Below are positions 1 through 7,850 of a DNA stretch of 55,307 nt, in pieces. The stretch is from Bacillus cereus (GTDB lineage: Bacteria; Bacillota; Bacilli; Bacillales; Bacillaceae_G). The stretch covers positions 1 to 55,307 of the forward strand of contig NZ_NUOT01000064.1 of the NCBI RefSeq assembly GCF_002584535.1, written 5' to 3'. Numbering within the stretch: the first letter of the stretch is position 1; each line of letters opens with the position of its first letter. The notes under the pieces were generated by a model. That model was not told where the DNA came from. It saw only the letters and a list, made by a program, of their open reading frames with translations, and searched no databases. A program made the position numbers and the translations under genes.

Positions 1-755
1 ACGATTACAACAACAAGTTTGGTAAACGCCCAGAAAGTATCACAGTTCAACTACTTCAAAATGGTACAGAGTTGAAAACACAAGAAGTAAAAGCAGATCA
101 AGCTGGAAACTGGAATTTCAACTTTAAAGATCTGCCGAAGTACGATGAACAAGGAAACGAGTACAAGTACACAGTAAGTGAAGTAAAAGTAAACGACTAC
201 GAAACAAAAGTAGAAGGAACAACAATTACGAATACCTACAAGAATACGGAAAAAACGGAAGTTAGTGGTAAGAAAACATGGAAAGACGATAATGCGAAAG
301 AACGTCCAGAAATGATCAAAGTAGACCTACTACAAAATGGTAAAGTAATCGCAACACAAGAAGTAAGCGCAGCAAGTGAATGGAAATATGCGTTTAAAGA
401 TTTAGCAGCATATGATGAAAATGGTGTAGCTTACAAGTATGAAGTAAAAGAACAAGCAGTAGACGGATACAAATCTGAAGTAAATGGTTATGACATCACG
501 AATACAAAAATCGTAGATCCAAAAGATCCAAGCACAGATCCGAAAGATCCAAGCACAGATCCGAAAGATCCAAACACAGATCCAAAAGATCCAAACACAA
601 ATAACAATTCAAAAGTTCCACCTACTACAGAAAATGATAAGCCGACATTACTTCCTAACACAGGAGGAACATCAGCGGAAATGATTTCAATTCTTGGAGG
701 TATGGTATTGTTCCTTTTAGGTGGAATTCTATTCGCTCGTCAGCGAGTAAAATAA
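1..755 (+). CDS. LPXTG-anchored Cna-B repeat surface protein, 3' end
   Basis: Partial gene, open from the window edge and in frame from base 3. The translation shows two Cna-B-type beta-sandwich repeats (motifs like RPESITVQLLQNG, RPEMIKVDLLQNG and YKYEVKE), then a proline/aspartate linker of DPKDPST/DPKDPNT units, then a sortase signal LPNTG 34 residues from the C-terminus followed by a hydrophobic segment and the basic tail ARQRVK. By family knowledge such proteins are covalently anchored to peptidoglycan by sortase A, and Cna-B domains act as stalks, often stabilised by isopeptide bonds. The ligand-binding N-terminal part lies outside the window, so the adhesive function is inferred. The tandem linker copies (bases 515-600) are nearly identical and may vary in number. 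Confidence 0.9.
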   Translation, partial: DYNNKFGKRPESITVQLLQNGTELKTQEVKADQAGNWNFNFKDLPKYDEQGNEYKYTVSEVKVNDYETKVEGTTITNTYKNTEKTEVSGKKTWKDDNAKERPEMIKVDLLQNGKVIATQEVSAASEWKYAFKDLAAYDENGVAYKYEVKEQAVDGYKSEVNGYDITNTKIVDPKDPSTDPKDPSTDPKDPNTDPKDPNTNNNSKVPPTTENDKPTLLPNTGGTSAEMISILGGMVLFLLGGILFARQRVK

Positions 756-830
756 TAAAAAAGCTTTAGATTATTGATTACACTGTAATCTGAGTAGTAC
801 ACAAATTAAAAAATTACTATTGATATTACT

Positions 831-901
831 CCCTTTAGGTAGGTATTCAAAAAACTTCACGATAAGGTGAAGGAAAGAATGCAACCTGAAGGGGTTTTTT
901 T
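831..901 (+). terminator. Terminator after the surface protein gene
   Basis: An outer stem (CCCTTTAGGT with ACCTGAAGGG) encloses a smaller hairpin (CTTCAC with GTGAAG) and is followed by seven T. This is a larger, branched version of an intrinsic terminator. Confidence 0.6.
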
Positions 902-941
902 ATCGGGAAAAGAGAGCGTTTTCAAATCGGGCTCAATCAGC

Positions 942-1130
942 GAATAATATGGTCAACTTTCACAGAGATAAACGGCTCTAAATTGATAAAAAAACCATCT
1001 TTAAGAAGTGCATTATCTATTGAAGCATAAGCTTAGAATGGGATTTGGTACCTCATGTAAGCTTATGATCAATGCCATGTTCCATTACGTTTTGGATGAC
1101 TGTATAGCTATTTTTATGTCGAAATTAGAA
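942..1130 (-). pseudogene. Decayed fragment of a methionine aminopeptidase gene
   Basis: The plus strand here aligns almost end to end with bases 3432-3630 of the intact map gene downstream. Shared blocks include ATAATATGGTCA, CCATCTTTAAGAAG, GCCTCATGTAAGCT, GTTTTGGAT and GCTATTTTTATG. It corresponds to the C-terminal third of the enzyme in the same orientation. Many substitutions and stops prevent translation. It is a partial, diverged map-like copy, either an old duplication or the remains of a second map paralog. Its left edge abuts unrelated sequence and its right edge runs into the 3' end of the small peptide ORF at 1125-1253. Confidence 0.75.
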
Positions 1131-1253
1131 ATAATATTTGGTAAAGTTTTGTTCTTGAATGGTTGCAGCGGTAGCTTTTGTTTTTGAAACAAAAGCAGCA
1201 ACTCCTGCCAGTCCGGCAAAAGTTAATGTACCTGCAAGTATCATCTTTTTCAT
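1125..1253 (-). CDS. Candidate secreted 42-residue peptide behind a PlcR-box-like site
   Basis: The ORF encodes a typical Gram-positive signal peptide (MKKMILAGTLTFAGLAGVAA) followed by a short mature part ending FTKYYF. The layout resembles papR in this window: a PlcR-box-like site 77 bases upstream (1330-1345), then a small secreted peptide. No good Shine-Dalgarno sequence precedes the ATG, and the end of the frame merges with the map fragment. It may therefore be a truncated exoprotein gene whose body was lost rather than a finished peptide gene. Function unknown. Confidence 0.35.
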   Translation of the reverse strand: MKKMILAGTLTFAGLAGVAAFVSKTKATAATIQEQNFTKYYF

Positions 1254-1329
1254 AATAGAAATGCATTCTTATTAGCTATAATCATTATTGTTATAGTTAT
1301 TATTATACATGATAATATATTGAAATAGA

Positions 1330-1345
1330 GATGTATTTATGCATA
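1330..1345 (-). promoter_or_regulatory. PlcR-box-like site upstream of the small peptide ORF
   Basis: GATGTATTTATGCATA matches the PlcR consensus TATGNANNNNTNCATA at nine of the ten fixed positions. It lies 77 bases upstream of the ATG of the small secreted ORF, about the distance seen at papR. Confidence 0.45.
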
Positions 1346-1358
1346 TTTATTTCAATAT

Positions 1359-1387
1359 AAAAAGGCCACCAGTTCTAAATGGTGGCT
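1359..1387 (-). terminator. Terminator of the M28 aminopeptidase gene
   Basis: On the minus strand GCCACC pairs with GGTGGC around a ten-base loop and is followed by CTTTTTA, just past the aminopeptidase stop codon. Confidence 0.75.
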
Positions 1388-1397
1388 TTGATGATAA

Positions 1398-2798
1398 TTA
1401 AGCAGCTTTCTGCCCTGTTTGTATAGCTGTTTTTTGAAGAACATCATAAACACCAGTACCAATGACATCTAAAGCGATTTTCATACGCTTAGGTGAAATG
1501 TTTTCTAGAACGTTATCTTGCGGTGTATGGTATACCTTTTCAATATGATAGATAAGCGGGTCCCAGCTATCTACTCCCATCCAAATGAACAGAGCTGCAG
1601 GGATGCCAGCATAAGCAAACGGTACATGGTCACTAGAACCGAATTTTCCTTGAAGAACAAGATCATTATTTAATTGTTTACCAGCATTTAGTGCAGCATC
1701 CGTTACAAGATTCGTAGATCCATCTAGAGTCATTGCATATAAATTTTTTGCTTTCTCATAGTTTGTTGCGACCATATCAGCATTGAACACACCTAAAATA
1801 CGATCGCGTTCTGTTTGTGATAAGTTGTCAACGTAATGTTCAGATCCAATTAGTCCCATTTCTTCTGATCCAAAAGCAATAAAACGGATTTCCTTGTCAG
1901 TTTCTATGTTTTGAAATGCGCGAGCTAATTCTAATAATAAGCCGGTTCCAGAGGCATTGTCGTTTGCTCCTGGTGCTCCAGCAACACTGTCATAATGGGA
2001 ACTTACGATAACAGCTTTTTCATTTCCAGTGCTGTTCTTTGGTTTCTTTTTCGCGATAACATTTAGAGATTGTAGGTTTGATTCATGTCGTGCTTTTAAA
2101 GAAAGGATTTCACTCCCTTTTTTCGTTAATTCCTCTTTGAAGGCATTACCTTGTGCATATGCAAGACCGAATACAGGGATTGACTGTTTTTTAGTTAATC
2201 TTGGATTGAAAGTTTGTCCATAGTTACCGCGGCCGCCAATTAAACTATATAAGAGGACCGCCTTTGCACCTTTTGTAACGGCATTTTCTACTTGTTTGTT
2301 GTAGTCTGCTACTGTGGCACCTCTTTCAAATAAGACAATTTTCCCGTTTACCTCATTTGGAATTTCGTCTAGGTTTGTCCCATTTGGTACAAAAATGAGG
2401 GGAGCGGTAACAGCCTCAGTAGAAATTAAAGCATTCGGGGCAGCCCCTGCTTGCCAATTTTTTGAACGAGATAAAGGAGAATCAATAAATCCGACATATT
2501 GATCTGGTACAGAAAATGGTTGATATTCTACTTCATATCCCATTGACTGTAATTTCAGCCCAACATAGCGAGAAGCCCATTTTTCTGATTGTGTACCACC
2601 AGGGCGCGGGCCAATTGTTTTTGATAAAAAACGGATGTGTTCGATTGCGCGGTTAGCATCAACTTGTCCTGTAATAGATGGAGTTTTGATAGTTTCTGTT
2701 GGGGAATCAGCTTTTGCTTGTCCAATTGGAGCTAGGCTGACAGCGAGTGTTGCAGCAAGCAAAGAGCTTACTATTTTTTGTTTCAATGTTCTCTTCAT
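1398..2798 (-). CDS. Secreted M28-family zinc aminopeptidase with PA domain
   Basis: This 466-residue protein has a signal peptide ending near GQAKA, a protease-associated (PA) insertion in the middle (ALISTEAVTAPLIFVPNG region) and a C-terminal M28 zinc peptidase domain. Metal and catalytic motifs are visible: SSHYDSVAGAPGANDNASG, FGSEEMGLIGSEHY, FNADM and IYHIEKVYHTPQDN. The family removes N-terminal residues from peptides outside the cell. The start is supported by AGGAGAGGA just upstream. A perfect PlcR box lies about 206 bases upstream, so control by the virulence regulator is likely, in line with the exported degradative enzymes of the PlcR regulon. It resembles B. subtilis YwaD and aminopeptidase S; exact substrate specificity cannot be told. 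Confidence 0.9.
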   Translation of the reverse strand: MKRTLKQKIVSSLLAATLAVSLAPIGQAKADSPTETIKTPSITGQVDANRAIEHIRFLSKTIGPRPGGTQSEKWASRYVGLKLQSMGYEVEYQPFSVPDQYVGFIDSPLSRSKNWQAGAAPNALISTEAVTAPLIFVPNGTNLDEIPNEVNGKIVLFERGATVADYNKQVENAVTKGAKAVLLYSLIGGRGNYGQTFNPRLTKKQSIPVFGLAYAQGNAFKEELTKKGSEILSLKARHESNLQSLNVIAKKKPKNSTGNEKAVIVSSHYDSVAGAPGANDNASGTGLLLELARAFQNIETDKEIRFIAFGSEEMGLIGSEHYVDNLSQTERDRILGVFNADMVATNYEKAKNLYAMTLDGSTNLVTDAALNAGKQLNNDLVLQGKFGSSDHVPFAYAGIPAALFIWMGVDSWDPLIYHIEKVYHTPQDNVLENISPKRMKIALDVIGTGVYDVLQKTAIQTGQKAA

Positions 2799-3004
2799 AT
2801 ATTCCTCTCCTATTCTTCTATTCTATATGAATGACAAAAGAAGACGGATAACGACTTTATTTTATCTCTTGTTTTTTGTATCTTCAATCAATTTAGGTTG
2901 AGAAATAAAAGTAAAGCCAAATGAAAACAGAGAGAAAAGAATTGCACGTCGCTTTTTCAATTAGATGTCGAAAAATTGAAATAGATTTATATAGAATAGT
3001 TTCA

Positions 3005-3020
3005 TATGCATATTTGCATA
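3005..3020 (-). promoter_or_regulatory. Perfect PlcR box upstream of the M28 aminopeptidase
   Basis: TATGCATATTTGCATA fits TATGNANNNNTNCATA at every fixed position. It reads as a match on both strands. The only gene it can serve is the aminopeptidase gene starting at 2798, because the other neighbour, map, is transcribed toward it. Confidence 0.75.
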
Positions 3021-3319
3021 TTTTTAGAGAGAATGTATATGCTATCATTTTAGACAAAGGTTCGCTTTCTTGTTTTGAAAGCCCCTAAATTGCATGTCTA
3101 GTGTACCCAAATTTTAGATTATGTAGAAGAGAAAAAGAAATCTATGGTGGGGTTTCTTTTTCTCATGCCAGAACCTTTTGAAAACGATAATTGTCATGTT
3201 TCCACATTGCATGATGATCATCTGTAGATGTAAGGCATCCATATGAAAAAAGAGAAATCAGTTTGATTTCTCTTTTTTTTGTATAGGAAAAGGAACGCTA
3301 TTTGCATTCCTTTTATCCT
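3021..3319. other. Intergenic region between the PlcR box and map
   Basis: No gene seen. It holds an imperfect hairpin at 3131-3162 (GAAAAAGAAA with TTTCTTTTTC) and the map terminator at 3246-3280. The rest, up to the PlcR box at 3005, shows nothing I can name. Confidence 0.5.
3246..3280 (-). terminator. Terminator of map
   Basis: AGAGAAATCA and TGATTTCTCT form a stem with a three-base loop and T runs on both sides, about 40 bases past the map stop codon. Confidence 0.75.
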
Positions 3320-4066
3320 TTACAGTTCAGTTAAAATAATTGGCTCACCACGTGTTACGACAACTGTATGTTCACATTGTGCAACAAGGCTTTTATCTGG
3401 TGTTACAAATGTCCAGCCATCATCACCGCGTTCAATAATATGGTCAGCTTTCATGGAAATGAAAGGCTCTACAGCTATAACAAGCCCATCTTTAAGAAGC
3501 GCGTTATCCATTGGATCATAGTAGCTTAAAATATGGTTTGGTGCCTCATGTAAGCTAAGCCCGATACCATGACCTGTTAAGTTTTGGATAACAGCATAGC
3601 CATTTTTATGGGCAAAGTTAGAAACTGCACGACCGATTTGGTTTTGTTTTGAACCAGCTTTTACTTTTTTCATTGCTGCCCAAAATGCGTCTACTGCAGC
3701 TTGGCAAAGTTTTTCTTTTTCTTCATCTTGCCCAAGAACAAAAGAAATACCTGTATCCGCATAATAACCGTCAAGTGCCGCGGACACATCAACGTTTACT
3801 AAGTCGCCTTCTTTTAATACTTGATCTTTTGGGATACCGTGGGCAACTTCTTCATTTACACTAATACAAGTTACACCTGGAAAATCATATTCTTTTTCAG
3901 GCGCAGAAATGGCACCGTGCTCATCTAATACTTTTTTGCCGATCAAATCAAGTTCTTTCGTTGTCATACCTGGCTTCGCTTGCTTTTTCATTTCTTCACG
4001 TGCAAGCGCAACAACACGGCCAATTTTTCGTAAACCTTCTAAATCCTTCTCATTACGAATGATCAT
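3320..4066 (-). CDS. map: Methionine aminopeptidase type I
   Basis: Removes the initiator methionine from nascent proteins. The protein is 248 residues from ATG 4066, the usual family length. Metal ligands of the pita-bread fold are visible in VNVDVSAALDGYYADTG (two Asp), LTGHGIGLSLHEAPN (His), AVEPF (Glu) and CEHTVVV (Glu). It is closest to the second B. subtilis enzyme, MapB/YflG, judged by the N-terminal ELDLIGKKVLDEHGA-type sequence. The frame is open a further 71 codons upstream, but that part overlaps an intergenic repeat and looks non-coding, so the shorter start is preferred. A GAGGAAGGA ribosome site precedes it, and an in-frame GTG four codons earlier is also possible. Confidence 0.93.
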   Translation of the reverse strand: MIIRNEKDLEGLRKIGRVVALAREEMKKQAKPGMTTKELDLIGKKVLDEHGAISAPEKEYDFPGVTCISVNEEVAHGIPKDQVLKEGDLVNVDVSAALDGYYADTGISFVLGQDEEKEKLCQAAVDAFWAAMKKVKAGSKQNQIGRAVSNFAHKNGYAVIQNLTGHGIGLSLHEAPNHILSYYDPMDNALLKDGLVIAVEPFISMKADHIIERGDDGWTFVTPDKSLVAQCEHTVVVTRGEPIILTEL

Positions 4067-4194
4067 AAAAAAAACCACTGTCCTTCCTCGAATATATATC
4101 TTACACGATTGTATCATGTTTATTTTTGTCCTGCTACTGGCGTACGGCTCATATGCTTCTTGGAGCGCTTTGAAGGGGGAGGTGATCTCATAGA

Positions 4195-4315
4195 GATAGT
4201 CCCCTGAAAATACTTCCACCTCAAAACTCGGAGAAAGCAGAGAAGGAAGGTGAGAGGTAAACTGCCAGTTAATACCCAATTAGTGAGTGCTAATAATCTG
4301 TAGAGATAAACTTGC
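4195..4315 (+). repeat. Intergenic repeat family A, degenerate copy
   Basis: Shares TCCACCTCAAAA, GAGAAAG, AACTGCC, GTGAG and GCTAATAATC with the copies at 9425-9561 and 42355-42511 (reverse). It is the most diverged of the three longer copies. It lies between map and the ABC transporter operon. Confidence 0.6.
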
Positions 4316-4336
4316 CTGCTTATGAAATTTTCACTT

Positions 4337-4352
4337 TATGACAATTGTCATA
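4337..4352. promoter_or_regulatory. Perfect 16-base palindrome, candidate operator of the ABC/two-component operon
   Basis: TATGACAATTGTCATA is a perfect palindrome about 80 bases before the first gene. A possible weak promoter follows (TTGTCA, 16 bases, TATTTT at 4345-4372). LuxR-type response regulators of the DesR/YvfU kind bind such dyads upstream of the exporter genes they control, so autoregulation by the response regulator at 7195 is a reasonable guess. Confidence 0.4.
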
Positions 4353-4433
4353 TTCATATCATGACGTATTTTACTGTTTTCCATCTCTTCCAATTTATAC
4401 AATGTAAATATAAGGAATGACGGAGGTGGAGAG

Positions 4434-5336
4434 ATGGAAAAGATTATTGAAGTAAATAATGTTTCAAAAACATTTAAACATAAAAAGGCTGTAAATAATG
4501 TTTCATTTCATGTAGAGAAGGGGCAGATTGTTGCGCTTCTTGGACCAAATGGTGCAGGGAAAACAACAACGATTTCAATGATGCTTGGATTAAAGGATCC
4601 ATCAGAAGGAAGTGTTTCTATATTTGGGAAAAGTCCAAAGCATCGAGATGTTCGCAATCGCTTTGGTGCCATGCTGCAAGAGGTGAGCGTGATTGACAGT
4701 ATATCAGTTGGTGAGGCAATTGATTTGTTTCGTAGTTACTATACGAATCCAGTTGCAAAAGATACATTGCTTCAGTTATCAAACTTAGAATCAGAAAAAA
4801 AACAGCGGTGTGAAAAGTTATCAGGTGGTCAGAAAAGACGTTTGAATTTTGCGCTCGCACTTGCTGGAAATCCCGATTTATTATTTTTAGATGAACCGAC
4901 TGTAGGCATGGACATCACATCTAGAAAGGCTTTCTGGGAAACGATTCGAAGGTTAGCAAGTGAAGGGAAAACGATTATTTTAACAACGCATTATCTAGAA
5001 GAAGCTGATGCACTATCAGATCGCATTTTATTATTTGCAAACGGAAAAATCATTGCGGATGGGACTCCAGAGGAAATGAAGGCAACGATTTCTCAAAAAA
5101 CCATTTCATTTTATGCAAAAGAAAAAATCCCTACAGATTTGCTGAAAGAATTACCGCATGTTAAAGCAGTACAGTTTCATGAACAGCGTGTTATTCTCAC
5201 AACGGATGATACGGATGCTACATTGCAGGCAATTTATCAAAAGAGCTTACCTATTACAGATGTTTCTGTTGAACGTGGAAGCCTTGACGAGGCGTTTGAA
5301 CAGTTTGTTGCAAATCAAAAGGAGGGAATCGCATGA
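4434..5336 (+). CDS. ABC exporter ATP-binding protein
   Basis: 300-residue ATPase with Walker A GPNGAGKTTT, signature LSGGQKRR, Walker B LLFLDEPT and the switch histidine in ILTTHYLEE, followed by a C-terminal domain typical of ABC-2 exporters. It overlaps the permease gene by four bases (ATGA) and starts behind GGAGGTGGAG. The four-gene set of ATPase, permease, kinase and regulator matches B. subtilis yvfRSTU and the lnr/yfi linearmycin-resistance system. A role in exporting a lipid-like or antimicrobial compound is inferred; the substrate is unknown. Confidence 0.9.
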   Translation: MEKIIEVNNVSKTFKHKKAVNNVSFHVEKGQIVALLGPNGAGKTTTISMMLGLKDPSEGSVSIFGKSPKHRDVRNRFGAMLQEVSVIDSISVGEAIDLFRSYYTNPVAKDTLLQLSNLESEKKQRCEKLSGGQKRRLNFALALAGNPDLLFLDEPTVGMDITSRKAFWETIRRLASEGKTIILTTHYLEEADALSDRILLFANGKIIADGTPEEMKATISQKTISFYAKEKIPTDLLKELPHVKAVQFHEQRVILTTDDTDATLQAIYQKSLPITDVSVERGSLDEAFEQFVANQKEGIA

Positions 5337-6067
5337 AGGCATTATGGATGCAATGCAAAATAGAGATTTTACGTACATTCCGCAATAAATTATTTATCTT
5401 TTTCTCACTATTAATGCCAGTGATGTTCTATTACATTTTTACGAATGTCATTCAAGTACCACAAAACGGAGATGCTTGGAAAGCACACTATTTAATTTCG
5501 ATGGCTACTTTCAGTATTGTAGGAACAGCACTTTTTAGTTTCGGGGTGAGACTTTCACAAGAAAAGGGGCAGGGGTGGACACATCTTTTAAAAATCACGC
5601 CACTTCCAGAGGGTGCATATTTAACAGCTAAAATTATTTCTCAAACAGTGGTAAATGCATTTTCAATACTTGTGATCTTTATTGCAGGTATGCTAATTAA
5701 TAACGTAGAGTTAACGGTTGGACAATGGATAGGTGCTGGATTGTGGTTATTACTAGGTGTCACACCATTTTTAGCGCTAGGAACGGTTATTGGTTCCATT
5801 AAGAAAGCAGATGCAGCTGCGGGGCTTGCAAACATTTTAAATATGAGTTTAGCGGTGTTAGGTGGTTTATGGATGCCGATCGAAGTTTTTCCAAAGGTAC
5901 TAAGAACAATCGGGGAATGGACACCAACATATCATTTTGGAAGCGGTGCTTGGGATATTGTTGATGGTAAATCGATAGGATGGGAAAATATCGCGATTTT
6001 AGGAGGTTATTTCCTTATCTTTGTTGTAATATCAATATATATAAGAAAGAGACAGGAAGCGGTATAA
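5333..6067 (+). CDS. ABC-2 type permease
   Basis: 244-residue membrane protein with about six hydrophobic segments, the usual ABC-2 layout (YYIFTNV, a central AGMLIN segment, GGLWMPIEVFP before the last helices). It is translationally coupled to the ATPase upstream and abuts the histidine kinase gene downstream. Presumably forms the membrane channel of the exporter as a dimer. Similar to B. subtilis YvfS. Confidence 0.88.
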   Translation: MKALWMQCKIEILRTFRNKLFIFFSLLMPVMFYYIFTNVIQVPQNGDAWKAHYLISMATFSIVGTALFSFGVRLSQEKGQGWTHLLKITPLPEGAYLTAKIISQTVVNAFSILVIFIAGMLINNVELTVGQWIGAGLWLLLGVTPFLALGTVIGSIKKADAAAGLANILNMSLAVLGGLWMPIEVFPKVLRTIGEWTPTYHFGSGAWDIVDGKSIGWENIAILGGYFLIFVVISIYIRKRQEAV

Positions 6068-7198
6068 ATGACAGAAAAAAAGCAGTTTGAATTTTTTCCA
6101 AAACATATGGGTTTTTTCCCATATATGTGGTTTGTGTATCTACTATTTCCGATTTACAATTTAACGCAAGAATCGGGTTGGAGGCTTTTAGCTGGAATCG
6201 GTATGCTAGTGGTTTTTGTCATTGCATACCGTCAACTTTATTTTGTTAAAGAGACATTTATTTTATGGGCATGTGTTCAAATTGTAATTATATTCATATT
6301 CTCTGTAATTTATAATCCATTTATGATATTTTTTGGATTTTACACTGCCAGTGCAATAGGATTTGCACCAACAAAAAAATCATTTCGAGTATTACTTGCC
6401 CTTTTAGTAGTAATGATCGGTACTTTTTTATTTGTGAATATAGATCAGTTAACCAAGACTAGTTTAATCAATATGATTCCAATGTTTATCTTAATGCTTC
6501 TTACACCATTTGGTATGCGTAACTTTAATCAAAAAAAAATGTTGAAAATGCAATTAAACGAAGCCAATGAACAAATTAAAGATTTAGTAAAACGTGAAGA
6601 ACGTCAGCGAATTGCAAGGGACCTTCACGATACGCTAGGACATACGTTATCTCTTATTACTTTAAAAAGTCAGCTTGTTGAGAAGTTGATTGTGAAAAAT
6701 CCAGAGCGTGCTAGTCTTGAGGCAAAGGAGATAACGCAAACATCGCGCATAGCTTTAAAGCAGCTTAGGGAATTAATTTCTGATATGCGAATGATTACAG
6801 TTGAAGAGGAGCTTGAGCAAATAAAGGCGATTCTGCAAGCTGCTAATATTTCACTAGAGGTAAAGCAGAAAGCGAATAGCGGTGCATTATCACCGCTTGA
6901 ACAAAATATTTTAGGGATGTGTTTGCGAGAAGCAGTAACGAATGTTGTAAAGCATAGTAAGGCGACGGCATGTACGGTTTCTTTATTTGAAACGCAAGGA
7001 GAACTGATTTTGCAGGTGAAAGATAATGGAGTGGGATTACAAAAGCAGAGTCATGATGGGAATGGTATCTTAGGTATGAAAGAACGTCTGGCACTTATTG
7101 ATGGAGGGCTTGAACTAAAGGCGCTGCATCCAGGGACGATTTTAATAGTGAAAGTTCCAATTGTAATTAGAACAGGAAAAGATGAGGTGAGAGCATGA
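6068..7198 (+). CDS. DesK-type sensor histidine kinase
   Basis: 376 residues: four to five membrane helices in the first 150 residues, a short coiled coil (KMQLNEANEQIKDLVKREERQ), the HisKA_3 phospho-acceptor helix RIARDLHDTLGH, and a compact HATPase domain (LREAVTNVVKHSKA, VKDNGVGL, GNGILGMKERL). With no large extracellular loop, it probably senses within the membrane, as DesK and YvfT do. The gene overlaps the response regulator by four bases. Its partner is almost certainly the regulator at 7195. Confidence 0.92.
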   Translation: MTEKKQFEFFPKHMGFFPYMWFVYLLFPIYNLTQESGWRLLAGIGMLVVFVIAYRQLYFVKETFILWACVQIVIIFIFSVIYNPFMIFFGFYTASAIGFAPTKKSFRVLLALLVVMIGTFLFVNIDQLTKTSLINMIPMFILMLLTPFGMRNFNQKKMLKMQLNEANEQIKDLVKREERQRIARDLHDTLGHTLSLITLKSQLVEKLIVKNPERASLEAKEITQTSRIALKQLRELISDMRMITVEEELEQIKAILQAANISLEVKQKANSGALSPLEQNILGMCLREAVTNVVKHSKATACTVSLFETQGELILQVKDNGVGLQKQSHDGNGILGMKERLALIDGGLELKALHPGTILIVKVPIVIRTGKDEVRA

Positions 7199-7800
7199 TT
7201 CGAATTATTCTTGCTGAAGATCAAAGAATGCTTCGGGGGGCACTCGGGGCTCTGCTTGATTTAGAAGACGACATTGAAGTGGTTGGGCAAGCAGAGAACG
7301 GTGAAGAAGCTTTAAAATTAATTGAAAAGTTGCAGCCGGATGTAAGTATTATGGATATTGAAATGCCAATTCAGAGCGGGTTGGATGTTGCGGAAGAATT
7401 GCAGAAAAAGAAGAAATCTTCATGTAGAATAATGATTTTAACAACATTTGCACGCCCAGGTTATTTTGAAAGAGCGATGAAAGCAGGGGTTCATGGGTAT
7501 TTATTAAAGGATAGTCCAAGTGAAGATTTAGCGGCGGCGATTCGTAATGTGATGAAGGGGAAACGAGAGATTTCTCCTGAATTAATGTTTGGGCTATGGC
7601 AAGAACAAAACCCGTTATCAGATCGTGAAAAAGATGTGCTTCGCTTAGCAAAAGAGGGAAAAACAGCAAATGAAATTGCGAAGACATTGTATCTTTCATC
7701 TGGTACTGTGAGGAACTATATTTCAGATGTGTTAACAAAATTAAGTGCGAAAAACCGAATTGAAGCAATTACGATTGCGGAAGAAAAGGGATGGATATAA
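7195..7800 (+). CDS. NarL/LuxR-family response regulator
   Basis: 201 residues: receiver domain with acidic pocket AEDQ, phospho-acceptor Asp in VSIMDIEMP, Thr in LTTFA and Lys in LLKDSP, then a LuxR helix-turn-helix (LSDREKDVLRLAKEGKTANEIAKTL is its core region). It is the last gene of the exporter operon. Candidate target: the palindrome at 4337-4352. Closest in type to YvfU, DesR and LnrK. Confidence 0.92.
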   Translation: MIRIILAEDQRMLRGALGALLDLEDDIEVVGQAENGEEALKLIEKLQPDVSIMDIEMPIQSGLDVAEELQKKKKSSCRIMILTTFARPGYFERAMKAGVHGYLLKDSPSEDLAAAIRNVMKGKREISPELMFGLWQEQNPLSDREKDVLRLAKEGKTANEIAKTLYLSSGTVRNYISDVLTKLSAKNRIEAITIAEEKGWI

Positions 7801-7850
7801 AAAAAGATGTTTACCGGTTATAGTGGTAAACATCTTTTTATTCTTTTTTT
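7801..7850. terminator. Bidirectional terminator
   Basis: AAAAAGATGTTTACC and GGTAAACATCTTTTT form a long stem with flanking A and T runs. It ends the two-component operon, and on the other strand it also ends the nprB remnant. Confidence 0.85.

Noticed and set aside
515-600. Tandem repeats near the start looked like a CRISPR-type array
   Set aside because: They encode DPKDPST units in frame within the surface protein linker and have no spacers.
4067-4279. N-terminal 71-residue extension of methionine aminopeptidase
   Set aside because: The extension has no family likeness and overlaps a family A repeat; the internal ATG gives the normal length.
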